64,000 nt of DNA from Branchipolynoe longqiensis (Eukaryota; Annelida; Polychaeta; Phyllodocida; Polynoidae), in NCBI GenBank assembly GCA_030323885.1, contig CM059187.1, positions 127,639,525-127,703,524 of the forward strand, read 5' to 3'. The translations under genes and the position numbers were made by a program. The notes beneath the pieces were generated by a model. The model saw only the letters and a list, made by a program, of their open reading frames with translations, searched no databases and was not told the DNA's origin. Below are positions 51,521-61,227 of the stretch, piece after piece. Positions within the stretch are counted from its first letter, which is position 1. Each line of letters starts with the position of its first letter.

Positions 51521-51947
51521 AGAGCATCATGTGTGTGTATGATTCACCTCAATGTGGTTATGTTATATTCACCCTGAACCTATTTAGCTGTTTTTGCTTT
51601 GTTTCTTTTTCAGTTGGATTCCTTGATCAAATTGAAATACTGCCAACGTCATAGCAGCATAGTTCCGATGGTTCTCCCCCAACCTTGTGACTTTGGTGTT
51701 GGCGCACATGGATGTAGGTTTATGGCAGTTGAATGGATACATGTTTGGAATATATTCTACAATGCTGGTTGTAAGGTCATTTGTGGTGCCTCAAAGGTTC
51801 TCGTGGTTAATTGATTAATGATGGTGATCATGGGTCAGGTATTCGTAATCAGCGGGTTAAATATATATTTACATTGGGTCACTATCTCCGCCTGGGCTCA
51901 ATTAATTCCCTCTGTATATATCCAACACAAACTAAAAGGTGGATGGT
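51521..51947. other. Unannotated spacer
   Basis: AT-moderate sequence; nothing recognised. Confidence 0.35.
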
Positions 51948-52240
51948 TTTGTTTGTTTGTTGTGTTACGTCCTAGCAACATATAAGGTCATATCAGGACG
52001 GCAAAAGCTGGATGGGCTTCCCGTGAGTTACCTTGTCAAAAGACCGTGCATAGATCTAATTACTTTTTATTTCGATTCGTTGATTAGTCGGGAGAGATTT
52101 CAACCGTGGAAAAAAGTATTGACACTTTTCAATTGTCAAGGCATTGGGTTGACGTGGTTGGATTTGAACCCTGCGGGTTTGAATCCCATGAAGTGCCGCA
52201 TGGGAAGCAGGGGCTCAATTCATTCGGTCACACATACCTA
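51948..52240 (-). mobile_element. SINE-A copy with the middle replaced
   Basis: 51948-52004 is a minus-strand SINE-A tail (ttgttacgtcctagcaac equivalent: tgttacgtcctagcaaca). 52150-52240 is a minus-strand head with opposed B boxes (tttgaaccctgcgggtttga). The 145 bp between them do not match the SINE body. This is the outcome of an internal replacement or of two separate truncated insertions. Confidence 0.75.
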
Positions 52241-52352
52241 GTTACATGCGCTCTGTTATTCAGGCTGCTCAAGCAGCACCTGCAAACTACTAAACGAGAC
52301 ATATGTATACAAATTACAAATATAAGCCGGCATCATGTCTTTTAATAATATA

Positions 52353-52611
52353 TGGGGTCGAGTCAAAGCAATGACTTACAAAATTAATAGTTAATCCAGC
52401 CTGACACTCAACATTACTAGGATAGGGCAAGGACTGGTCAACTCAGTCTCATTATTCTGACAGAGAAATCAGGTCATGGTGCCAGCGGCCTGGTATCCCA
52501 GTGGGAGAGTACTATTAAGGTACCAGGAGTGTTCACTGTCACAAGCTCTGAAATGACACCCCTGATATGACCTTAAATGTTGCCAGCATGTAAATCCCCA
52601 ACAAACAAACC
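52353..52611 (+). mobile_element. SINE-A copy without head
   Basis: It starts at gtcgagtcaaagcaatgact and runs to a (CAAA)n tail. The body is complete with moderate divergence. Confidence 0.9.
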
Positions 52612-52999
52612 CTAATTTAATGGGAATGACCCAGTCAGTCATACAAGTAGAAAGGACACTGCTTAGTACTCGCTATGTTATTCATGTGTCAATCCACGAG
52701 ACTCGTTGTCAGCAATTTTTCTCTCGGCATTAATGTCTGTATTGGAGTGCTAAATGGCAATGAAAATAAATAATAAAATGGACTCGAATATACTTGAGGA
52801 AACCACATTCGGTACTTCCCGATTGGCTCATTATATGGCTTGGCCTGGAATATTTCACCTCGGAAATACGCTGAGCCTGAGCAATACTTGTATGGTTCGA
52901 GATCTGAGAGCAGGAAACATACTAGACTTCCGGATACAGGATTTGACAACCTTACCTTATCCGCGACTCTCCCTCTCATTGTTTCTTATCTTCCTGCCA
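52612..52999. other. Unannotated spacer
   Basis: Mixed sequence. Short ORFs (about 93-96 codons) on both strands have no recognised domain. Confidence 0.35.
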
Positions 53000-53043
53000 T
53001 TACCTCAAATGTTGCTAGGACGTACAACAACATGAAACAAACG
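53000..53043 (+). mobile_element. SINE-A tail fragment
   Basis: aatgttgctaggacgtacaa and caacatgaaacaaac match the SINE-A 3' end. Body and head absent. Confidence 0.7.
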
Positions 53044-53174
53044 AATATATATTTTTCGTTGTAGCAGGTAGAAGACAGAGTAGGGCTTTTCTTTGTGGCA
53101 ACTTTATTATATTCATATGCATCTTTGGTAAGTGCCGTAGCACTGCTCTCCAGACCGGAAGTGTTACAGGTATA

Positions 53175-53347
53175 CAGTAAAACCTCTCTACCCGACCACC
53201 TCCACAGATCGACCACTCCCTTATATCAATTACTTTCTTTTGGTCCTAAACAATAGCAATGATAAAATACTACCCAAACCTACCACCTTCCTAAATGGAC
53301 CATTTAAAGTCGGTCCTATGGTCGGTCGATTTAGTGAGGTTTTACTG
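53175..53347. mobile_element. MITE with CAGTAAAACCTCTCTACC ends, copy 1, TA-flanked
   Basis: The left end cagtaaaacctctctacc and the inverse of the right end (cagtaaaacctcactaaatc) form TIRs and continue inward with cgaccaccaccc-type symmetry (gaccgaccat inverse to gtcggtcc). TA on both sides at 53173-53174 and 53348-53349. At 173 bp it is far too short to encode a transposase. The structure fits a pogo- or Tc1-like MITE. Confidence 0.88.
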
Positions 53348-53756
53348 TATATGTATTTACACACACTTTTTTTTAGGAGTTTAGGGTGCGGAGATCCACT
53401 TCTATTAATAAGGTAGATTGCTTCATCTAAGGCCACATCTCTCATGGAAGCCTCGACATAGGGATTCACCAACCCCGGCCTAGTTCTCGGACAAGGAAGG
53501 GGTCACACACCGTTGTGCAACGCCAGATGTCACAGGCCTGAGCAGCTCAATAGCACGACCTGCTCAGCAGACAGACACTGAGCCGCACAGATCTCACAGA
53601 TAGGCCGGCCTTATGATGATGAAAAAGATTAACCGGGGCATAATAGGAGCTGGGCTGCCATCGTAGATTCTGATGTTCCATTTGATTGCTATCGTAGATT
53701 TCTGATGTTCCCCTTGAAGGACAAGTTCTGTATCCACTGCTTAGTAAGTTAACCTA
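53348..53756. other. Unannotated spacer
   Basis: 53630-53720 contains ccatcgtagatt and ctatcgtagatt with tctgatgttccatttga and tctgatgttccccttga, a short direct duplication of about 35 bp. No gene. Confidence 0.5.
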
Positions 53757-54172
53757 ACACCCACACACACACACACAGCCACACCCACACACCCACCCAC
53801 ACACCCACACCCACACCCACACACCCACAGCCACACCCACCCACACACACCCACACACCCACACACCCACACACCCACCCACCCACCCACCCACACACCC
53901 ACACACCCACAAACACCCACACCCACACCCACACACCCACACACACCCACCCACACCCACACACACACACACACACCACACACCCACACACCCACCCACA
54001 CACCCACACACCCACGCATCCACGCACCCACGCACCCACACACCCACGCACCCACGCACCCACGCACCCACGCACCCACGCACCCACGCACCCACGCACC
54101 CACGCACCCACACACCCACACACCCACACACCCACACATCCACACACCCACACGCACCATGCCTCCATACCA
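53757..54172. repeat. 8-bp (ACACCCAC / ACGCACCC)n microsatellite
   Basis: Octamers of cacaccca shift to cgcaccca in the interval 54010-54110 and back again. The minus-strand Val/Cys/Gly/Trp ORFs are artefacts. Confidence 0.95.
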
Positions 54173-54434
54173 ACCCGGAATCAAGGGATCGGTCAAGCGG
54201 TGAACGAGTTTGGTCAGTGATATGGCCAGTCTACCCGATGCCTTTGGATAACCAGACTTGACATGCCCCTATATGATGAACTCTCAGCAGTTTCCTGTTT
54301 GACTAAATTCTCCACAAGCTGTTAATCTTTGCAGATGTGGTTGTTATTTTAGACAAAGATTAATCACACACCACCGATCACGATTGTTGCGAAGCGAATT
54401 TGGCGACAATTGCACGGCTGTTGTATATCTGTTG
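54173..54434. other. Unannotated spacer
   Basis: Mixed sequence with no supportable feature. Confidence 0.35.
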
Positions 54435-54746
54435 TTATTACAAATCATCCCGGCTGGATGACACTAACCACGTGGGTCAACACAGTGCATGTTTACATAA
54501 AACTCATCAGTCAAATCTCGCCTAAATACCATGTTGTAAATCTGACATACAAACCGGAAGTGTTGCATACATTGCTTCATATGAAAAGAAAACACAGGAA
54601 GTTGGCCATATATGGACACGTCCGGTTCATACATCAGATTTACATCCTGGTATTTAGGCGAGATTTGATCGACGAGTCTTATGTAAACATGCACTATGTT
54701 GACCCATGTGGTTAGTGTCACCCAACCGGGATGATTTGTAATAAAT
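54435..54746. mobile_element. 312-bp near-perfect palindromic (fold-back) element
   Basis: The left arm 54435-54562 and right arm 54617-54746 are reverse complements at roughly 88-90% identity over about 128 bp, with a 54-bp loop that is itself partly symmetric (cttcatatgaaaag). Both strands therefore encode almost the same short peptide, which explains two similar ORFs. A transcript from either strand would fold into a long hairpin. The ends ttatta/taataa may include the target site. Confidence 0.92.
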
Positions 54747-55084
54747 CATTTCTTATTAAATAATACTTTGCTTTAGGGCCGAGAGAACCTTAAAGGCACA
54801 TAGGAACTGATCTTCCCAGGTTGATATAGGTCAACAAGACAACACTGGCACCGGAAGTCACTCCCATTCTCCACATTGCTTTACAGTGCATCTTCATGTC
54901 GTGCCTATGAATAATACTCGGTCAGATTGGGGTAGAAGGATGGGATACACATGTTGGATTGCTATAATCAATTTTTTACTGATAAAACCCTGCTTGATTT
55001 ATATAACAATACATTGTGTGTTCAGTGTTTTAACATTTAAAAAGAAATTACATTATTTTTTCAGTCACAGACAATTGGTCTTCC
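54747..55084. other. Unannotated spacer
   Basis: AT-rich sequence; nothing recognised. Confidence 0.35.
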
Positions 55085-55225
55085 CCATTCTACTCCTCTT
55101 TGCTATATCCTAGTAATGCAGAGTGCCAGGCTATTTAGTGATAGGGAAACAGTTTTAAGTCCTTGGTTTGATTCAGCCAGAATCGCATGGGAAGTAGGTG
55201 CATAACTCATAGGCTATCTCGTCTA
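55085..55225 (-). mobile_element. SINE-A fragment
   Basis: ctatatcctagtaatgcaga, gtgccaggctattta and ccttggtttgattcagcc match the minus-strand body-to-head half. The tail half is absent. Confidence 0.8.
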
Positions 55226-55410
55226 CAGGTGAACACTTACTTTAAGTCGCGTTGTGATCTCCCTTGGCAAGTGTGCCCTTACAGATGTATCAGTTCATCA
55301 ATTCATTAGCACAAAGCCTGTAGGTAATTAGTTACCAGTGTTAGTATTCTGTCTTTTTGCGATTAAAACATCGTGGGAAGAGTGACTGAATGTGGGCAGA
55401 CAAGTTAACC

Positions 55411-55630
55411 AGGCGGGATGGCCGAATGAGTTAGAGCGTCCATCCCGCCATGTTGGTAGATCGTGGGATCGTCGATTCGAATCCTGGTCAAGTCAAACCA
55501 ATGACTTAACAATTTATACTTGTCACTTCCTAGCCAGATGCTCGGCATTAGTAGGGTAGGGCAAGGAGGAGTGGAATGAGGAAGACCAGTCATCTGCGAC
55601 TGAAATTTCACCTGCTTAAACAACTAATAA
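55411..55630 (+). mobile_element. SINE-A copy, A2 head complete, 3' part lost
   Basis: ggcgggatggccgaatgagt, ttcgaatcctggtcaagtca and the body up to ggtagggcaaggagg are present. After that the sequence leaves the family. The intact head is useful for comparing A2 copies. Confidence 0.88.
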
Positions 55631-56016
55631 TAATATACACAAAAAAGGGAGTTGCAGACACGTCTGCCCGGTCATGTAATCAATGACCAATTAGGAGTAA
55701 AAGCAGTACAGTAGATGCTTTATGATAATAATGAGTGAAAGCTTCTGATTAATTATACTTGTATAATGTTTATACACCACATATAAATATTGGATGGATT
55801 TATCTTCATGTGGTCTTTTGCCTGTAATCTCGTTTTTCTATGCGCAGGTGGCGCCATCTTGTTGTGCATGATAACTATACTAATTATAGTGTGACATACG
55901 TGCGTTGTATAGCACTGAGATGATAGAGCATAACCGAATAGCTTATACTCACATAATGACTTATATATCAAACATATATCAATACCAGTGACTATGATGT
56001 ATTGGGTACAATAGTT
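55631..56016. other. Unannotated spacer
   Basis: AT-rich sequence with no supportable feature. Confidence 0.35.
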
Positions 56017-56094
56017 TCATACATACGAGTGTGTGTGTTGTTGTTTTATGTCCTAGAAACATCTACGATCATATCAGGACGCTCATACATACGA
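56017..56094 (-). mobile_element. 54-bp 5'-truncated SINE-A insertion with perfect 12-bp target duplication
   Basis: Only the last 54 bp of SINE-A (minus strand, gttgttgttttatgtcctag to atatcaggacgc) are present at 56029-56082. They are flanked by identical tcatacatacga at 56017-56028 and 56083-56094. This is a clean case of target-primed reverse transcription stopping early. Confidence 0.93.
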
Positions 56095-56300
56095 TGATGC
56101 TCGTTGAAATACTGACAAGGACATACTATTTATAATTCATTAAATGATTAATTAATTAATTAATTCTTTAAATCAATTTAAGTGAGCTTCCCCTTCCTCG
56201 GCCCTCATCAACCCTCCACATTCTCGTCACCCCGACTCCCAAACCCTCACCCCGACCCGTCTTTATTTGATTGCTAACTAGGTCCAGCGTATCTTCTATT
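56095..56300. other. Unannotated spacer
   Basis: AT-rich then C-rich transition sequence. Includes (AATT)n at 56146-56165. Confidence 0.4.
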
Positions 56301-56309
56301 CAAGCACGC

Positions 56310-56862
56310 ACTGGAGGAGGTGGAGGAGGAGGTGGTGGAGGAGGAGGTGGTGGAAGTGCAGGTGGCGGTGGTGGAGGAGGAGGTGGTGGAGGAGGAGGAG
56401 GTGGTGGTGAGTGATGAGATGGTGGAGGAGGAAGTGGTGGAGGAGGAGCTGGAGGAGGAGGTAGGGAGGAGGAGGTGGAGGATGAGCAGGTGAAGAAGGA
56501 GGAGGTGAGGAGGTGGAGGAGGAGGTGGTGGAGGAGGTGGACGAGGAGGCGGAGGTGGTGGAGGAGGTGGAGGTGGTGGAGGAGGAGGAGGTGGAGGAGG
56601 TGGAGGAGGTGGAGGAGGTGGAGGAGGTGGAGGAGGTGGAGGAGGTGGAGGAGGTGGAGGAGGTGGAGGAGGTGGAGAAGGTGGAGGAGGTGGAGGAGGA
56701 GGTGGGAGGAGGTGGTGGAGGAGGTGGAGGAGGTGGAGGTGGAGGTAGAGGGGGAGGTGGAGGGCGAGGTGGAGGAGGTGGAGGAGGAGGTGGAGGATGA
56801 GGAGGTGGAGGAGAGGGGTGGAGGAGGAGGTGGAGGAGGTGGAGGAGGAGGTGGAGGATGAC
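56310..56862. repeat. (GGTGGAGGA)n purine-rich minisatellite
   Basis: 9- to 12-bp units of ggtggagga fill the segment; 56580-56695 is nearly perfect at 9 bp. Pro/Ser/His and Glu/Val/Arg ORFs are artefacts of the repeat. Confidence 0.95.
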
Positions 56863-56989
56863 CAGCGCCCAGATACCCTGGAGGACTGGGCGGGTGCACC
56901 GCGTTCACGGCCCTTCACTCCAGTGCGTGCTGCTTCTTCACCCAGGAGTCCCCAGTCGTTACTGGTAAGCTAACCGATCATATCGGCCA

Positions 56990-57195
56990 AAATACACATA
57001 GCATCACAACGCACGGGACGCGGGACAGACGCGCTCTACTGTAGTTACTGCGCATGCGTCTTTGGCACCCGGAAACTGCGATTCACGTCCCATCTTGCCA
57101 GGGACGTCGGCCGACTCATATTAAAACTCTGCTGAACGGCCAGTGGATATTGATCCGGGTTTGAGAATTATCGTTGCGAAGAACCGGCCCCCATT
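56990..57195 (+). promoter_or_regulatory. CpG promoter candidate with NRF1- and ETS-type sites
   Basis: gcgcatgcg at 57050-57058 is followed by acccggaaactg (ETS-like) and ccatcttgcc (YY1-like, inverse). The CpG content is raised relative to the neighbourhood. An ATG at 57196 follows about 140 bp after the NRF1-like site. Position and motif order fit a TATA-less promoter with a short 5' leader. Confidence 0.4.
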
Positions 57196-57211
57196 ATGCC
57201 CCGGGGCAAGG
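57196..57211 (+). CDS. Possible first coding exon of an unidentified gene
   Basis: ATGCCCCGGGGCAAGG encodes Met-Pro-Arg-Gly-Lys and ends at a plausible splice donor (G|GTCAGT, GT at 57212). Upstream is a CpG promoter-like block. The context before ATG (cccatt) is not a strong start context. Without a downstream exon in view I cannot say what the product is. This is a weak candidate, listed because it is the only one of its kind here. Confidence 0.15.
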
Positions 57212-57395
57212 GTCAGTATGGCTGCATGAGTGCTGGACTTGACTAAATGTTCGCTGATCATTTTACCAAAATATAGTGCGTGTGCTTATAACACAATACC
57301 ACAATTCCCATTTAAGGTACAGCAACAGAGAATATAATATTCAATGGGATCAGATTCTCTGCCTCATGCACTAATACCTATCATGAAGCTGAACT
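57212..57395. other. Unannotated spacer
   Basis: Mixed sequence leading to a TA microsatellite. If the candidate exon is real, this would be intron. Confidence 0.3.

Positions 57396-57441
<46 letters not shown>
57396..57441. repeat. (TA)n microsatellite
   Basis: About 22 perfect TA repeats. Confidence 0.97.
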
Positions 57442-57442
<1 letters not shown>

Positions 57443-57597
57443 CTGTGTGTGTTGTGTTATAAATTGTGGTGTTATGATCATAGAATTTCAGAATTATTCA
57501 GAGTTTTTCTCGAGGGTTTGTTTCCTGATTATTCCGATTCGCTAGCAGAGCTTGTTGACTTAGCGAAACACAACACCCGACAATTGGTTGGCGGATG

Positions 57598-57836
57598 GTG
57601 CATGTGTGTCTGTGTGTGTGTCTGTGTGTGTGGAAGTAGTGGTGTGGGTTGTGGGGGTGGAAGTTGGAGGTGGGGGTTGTGAGGCGGGCATGTGTCCGAT
57701 GGGTAGCATCGGGGGGGATGGGGGTGGGGGTGGGGGTGGAAGTTGGAACTAGGGGTTGTGAGACCGGCGTGTCGGGTGGGTAGCATCGGGTGGGGGTGGG
57801 CGGTGGAAGTGGGGTGGAAGTGGGAGGTGGGCGGGT
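57598..57836. repeat. (TGTGTC)n and GGTGGGGG-rich sequence with a duplicated block
   Basis: 57604-57640 is gtgtgtctgtgtg. 57640-57830 is G/T-rich, and gtgaggcgggcatgtgtccg, atgggtagcatcggg recurs about 90 bp later as gtgagaccggcgtgtcgggt, gggtagcatcggg. Confidence 0.85.
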
Positions 57837-58186
57837 CATCCCTTACATGTTAGCAGCAGGAGCTGGAGGTGATTTATGTGATCGCACCCGGTCACCAGGC
57901 TCCAGGCTCCAGGGTGGGTATTGATCGACAAAGACACACACTGGAGGGTGATTGATACATCCCAAGGGCCGGGCGGGGAATGGGCGCGTGGACGGCGGTG
58001 GTTTAGATGGGGAGGGAGTGCGGTTGTGTGTGCGCGGGGGGATGGGGAGGAGCGATCATAGTAATAACTATAAGCAAAAAGACGGCTTGTGTTGAAGACT
58101 ATGGTGAGTGAGATACGATAGAATGGCAGTGTGGGAATGAGGTGTCCATATATGTATATGCATATATATAGATATATACATATACG
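57837..58186. other. Unannotated spacer
   Basis: Mixed sequence ending in AT-rich tatatgtatatgca. No supportable feature. Confidence 0.35.
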
Positions 58187-58368
58187 CAATAAAACCTCTC
58201 TCTACCGACCCCTACACAGACCGACCACTCCCCTATATCGATCGCTTTATTTGGGTCCCAAAAATACCATTGTAAGGATATTCTAACTCTCTAAACCGAC
58301 CACCTCCCTAAATGGACCACTTAAAGTCGGTCCCATGGTCGGTCGGTCGCTTTTGAAAGGTTTAACTG
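58187..58368. mobile_element. MITE of the CAGTAAAACCTC type, copy 2
   Basis: The ends caataaaacctctctctacc and the inverse cagttaaacctttcaaaagc match copy 1 at 53.2 kb. Shared interior words are accgaccactccc, tatatcgat, taaatggaccacttaaag and cggtcccatggtcgg. The right side is followed by TA; the left flank is no longer TA. Confidence 0.85.
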
Positions 58369-58385
58369 TATATTTATATATGTAC

Positions 58386-58660
58386 GAGACGCGGTGGCCG
58401 AATCAGTAGAGCGCAGGCTTCCCGAGTGGAAGGTTGAGAGTTTGAAACCCGGACGAGTTAAACCAATGACTTACAAATTTGATATGTGTTGCTACCTCGC
58501 ATGGTACTCTGCATTACTAGGATAGGACAAAAACTAGTTAGCCCAGTAATAGGATAATGTAACTGAGTCATGGTGCCAGCAGTCTGGTACTCCCATGTGG
58601 CAGCACTATGACCTCGATATGAGTGTACACTGTCACAAGTCGGTACCCGAGTGCCACACA
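58386..58660 (+). mobile_element. SINE-A copy, A1 head, diverged
   Basis: Head gcggtggccgaatcagtaga, gcgcaggcttcccgagtgga, B-box-like gagtttgaaaccc and body to gtcacaagtcggtacccg. The last 50 bp and the tail are lost or rearranged. Confidence 0.9.
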
Positions 58661-58785
58661 TCCAAGGTCGTGACAATCATAAATCCTGCAAGTCTTTGAT
58701 TTGACTTGGTAGGCGATTGATCCAATGACCCGGGAAGGGAATGCCCCACACAGCCAGCCTTGACGTTCGGTCAATAGTGGAAGAG
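58661..58785. other. Spacer, possible minus-strand SINE-A head scrap
   Basis: gcaagtctttgatttgactt near 58692 resembles a minus-strand body/head junction (tcattggtttgactcgg). Too short to be sure. Confidence 0.4.
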
Positions 58786-58789
58786 GCGG

Positions 58790-59430
58790 TGGGGTTGGGA
58801 GTGGTGGTAGTGTTGGGTTTGGTAGTGGTGTTGGTGTTAGTAGTATTATAGGTAGTAGTAGAAGAGGTGTTGGTGTTAGGAGTGGTGGCGGTGTTGGGTT
58901 TGGTAGTGGTGCAGGTGTTAGTAGTCTTACAGGTAGTGGTGGTGTTGGGTTTGGTAGTGGTGCAGGTGTTAGTAGTCGTACAGGTAGTGGTAGTAGAAGA
59001 GGTGGTGGTGTTAGGAATAGTGGCGTTGTTGGGTTTGGTAGTGGTGCAGGTGTTAGTAGTAGTACAGGTAGTGGTAGAAGAAGAGGTGGTGGTGTTAGGA
59101 GTGGTGGTGGTGTTGGGTTTGGTAGTGGTGCAGGTGTTAGTAGTAGTACAGGTAGTGGTAGTAGAAGAGGTGGTGGTGTTAGAAATAGTGGTGGTGTTGG
59201 GTTTGGTAGTGGTGCTGGTGTTAGTAGTCGTACAGGTAGTGGTAGTAGAAGAGGTAGTGGTGTTAGGAGTGGTGGCGGTGTTGGGTTTGGTAGTGGTGCA
59301 GGTGTTAGTAGTAGTACATGTAGTGGTAAGAGAAGAGGTGGTGGTGTTAGGAGTGGTGGTGGTGTTGGGTTTGGTATTGGTGCTGGTGTTAGTAGTCGTA
59401 CAGGTAGTGGTAGTTGGTGGTAAGGGTGTT
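58790..59430. repeat. 84-bp G/T-rich minisatellite, about 7 units, itself built of GTAGTG/GTGGTG words
   Basis: The order ttgggtttggtagtggtgca, ggtgttagtagtagtacagg, tagtggtagtagaagaggtg, gtggtgttaggagtggtgg recurs every 84 bp with small deletions. Because the unit is divisible by three the plus strand is open for 225 codons (Val/Leu/Gln). It is a nested repeat: an amplified block of an older (GTNGTN) run. Confidence 0.92.
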
Positions 59431-60345
59431 GGTGATCGTAATGGGTGTGCAGGTGGCGTTGTTAGTGGTGTTGGTGGTGTGGTAGTGGTTGTGGTGTTAG
59501 TAGTGGTGTGGGTACTGTTATTAGTAGTAGTGGGGGTGTTGTAGTGGTAGTGATGATGGCGGTGGTGATAATGGTGTTAGTGATTGTAATGGTAGTGGTG
59601 TCGGTAGTGTTGGTGGTGTTGGTAGTTCTTGTCGTGCTAACAGTGGTACTGGTGGTGGTGATGGTCGTTGTGGTGGTTATGATAGTGGTGTTGTTGTTAG
59701 TAGTGATATGGGTAGTAGTAGAGGTGGTGGTGTGGTAATGCTGGGGATAATGGTGGTGGTGACAATGGTGTCCGTGGTAGTAATGGTCGTGGGTGGTGGT
59801 GCTGGTAGTGGTGGTGGTATTAGTAGTGTTTGTTGTGTTGATAGTGCTAATGGTGGTGGTGATTGTAGTGGTGCTGGTTATGTGAGTGATGTTGGTATTG
59901 GTTTTGGTAGAAGTGGTGATGTTGGTGGTGGTGGTCATGGTAATGATGGTGTTGGTTATAGTAAAGATCGTGGAGGTGGTATTAGTGGAGGTGTTCATTA
60001 TCGTCGTAGAACCGGTGGTCATAGGTGGTGGAAGTTGGTGGTTGGTGGTGGTTGGTGGTGGTTGGTGGTAGTTGGTGATGGTCGTAATGATGGTGATGAT
60101 GGTGATGGTGGTGATGGTGGTGATGGTGGTGGTGGTGATGGTGATGATGGTGGTGATGGCAGTGATGGTGGTGATGGTGGTGATGGTGGTGATGGCAGTG
60201 ATTATGACGATTGTGGAAGGAAAGCTAATAATGCTGATCAGGTTGATAGTGGCGATGGGGATAGTGGTGGTGGAGTTGGTAGTGGTACTGGTGTGTGGTG
60301 ACAGTGGTGCCGTCAGTGATACTGGTAATGCCAATGGCGATGACT
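59431..60345. repeat. (GGTGATGGT / GGTGTTGGT)n trinucleotide-type array
   Basis: Degenerate ggtgatggtggt and gtggtggtgat words continue from the 84-bp array and become regular at 60078-60205. Thr/Ile-rich minus-strand ORFs are artefacts. Confidence 0.92.
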
Positions 60346-60357
60346 TGCACAAATGAC

Positions 60358-60660
60358 ATATGGGCGCCAGGAGGGCCTGGCTGCAGATACTGCCCAGGGT
60401 CCTGTGGCAGTGAAGTCATCACAAGCGCGTGTAATGTGCGGCCTGGGACGGGCAGCCTCGGCCCGGGCATCGGCCACTTAACCCCGCCCGCCCGCCGGCG
60501 CCGCTACATAGGGGCAACCTCCAGGGTTCTCGGGGAATTACCCGCGCAATGCAAACCCCCCTAGCTTCTAGGTAAACGCCCACTGTTAATACCCACAGCG
60601 CAATGGTAAGTTTCCTGTTGTGTAATCAGCTTGGCGCTATGGTGATTAAAAGAGGGGGGT
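60358..60660. promoter_or_regulatory. GC- and CpG-rich block, possible CpG island
   Basis: 60425-60520 is particularly GC-rich (acgggcagcctcggcccggg, cccgcccgcccgccggcgcc). 60590-60615 has acagcgcaatggtaagtttc, where ATGGTAAGT could be a start codon overlapping a splice donor. That is suggestive only. No open exon is evident upstream. Confidence 0.3.
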
Positions 60661-60671
60661 TTGTTTATGTC

Positions 60672-60759
60672 CATTGGGTTTAATTTATTTATTTTAAAAG
60701 TGTAGTGAAAGAGCAGAGTGTTTAATTCACCTGGGTTACTGTAATAAATACCGAATCTT
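60672..60759. repeat. Left copy of a direct duplication flanking a SINE-A
   Basis: attgggtttaatttattt to gtaataaataccgaatctt is repeated at 61145-61227 with about 75-80% identity; the last 39 bp match 33 of 39. A SINE-A lies between the copies. Confidence 0.75.
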
Positions 60760-60765
60760 CAAACC

Positions 60766-61096
60766 GGACGTGATGGTAGAATAGATAGAGCGCAGGCTTC
60801 CCGTGCTGGAGATCTGGAGTTTGATTCCCGGTCGAGTCAAACCAATGACTTACATAATTGATACTCGTCGCTTCGTAGCTTGGTGCTCGGCATTATTGGG
60901 ATATGGCAAGGGCTGGTTAGCTCAGTGTCAAGATAATGTGACTGAGTGGGATATCGGGTCCTGGTGGCAGCAGCCTGATTTCCCAGTGGGGCAGCAGTAT
61001 AAAGTTGCCATGAGTGTGCACTGTCACAAGTTGCTGCCCATCCTGATGTGACCTTAGATGTTGCCAGGACTTAAAATTCCAACAACCAACCAACCG
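60766..61096 (+). mobile_element. SINE-A copy, A1 head, full length
   Basis: Starts ccggacgtgatggtagaata, gatagagcgcaggcttcccg, B box gagtttgattccc, complete body, (CCAA)n tail to 61095. No exact target duplication was found. Confidence 0.94.
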
Positions 61097-61144
61097 ACGA
61101 TACACCGATATGGCTGGTTACAAGAGTGGGACTCCTCAATGTGC

Positions 61145-61227
61145 ATTGGGCTTACTTTACTAAATAAATATAGTCTAGGAACCGAGTCTTTAATGCACCT
61201 GGATTAGTGTAATAAACACCCGATCTT
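61145..61227. repeat. Right copy of the direct duplication
   Basis: See 60672-60759. Contains tttaatgcacctggattagt and gtaataaacacccgatctt. At over 80 bp this is far too long for a SINE target duplication, so it predates or is independent of the SINE. Confidence 0.75.

Noticed and set aside
54410..54721. Two similar small proteins on opposite strands
   Set aside because: The similarity is caused by the palindrome.
59462..60352. 296-codon Thr/Ile ORF
   Set aside because: Minus-strand reading of the GGTGAT-type array.
60600..60615. Start codon with splice donor (ATGGTAAGT)
   Set aside because: A one-codon exon cannot be judged from sequence alone and no other exon signal is visible.
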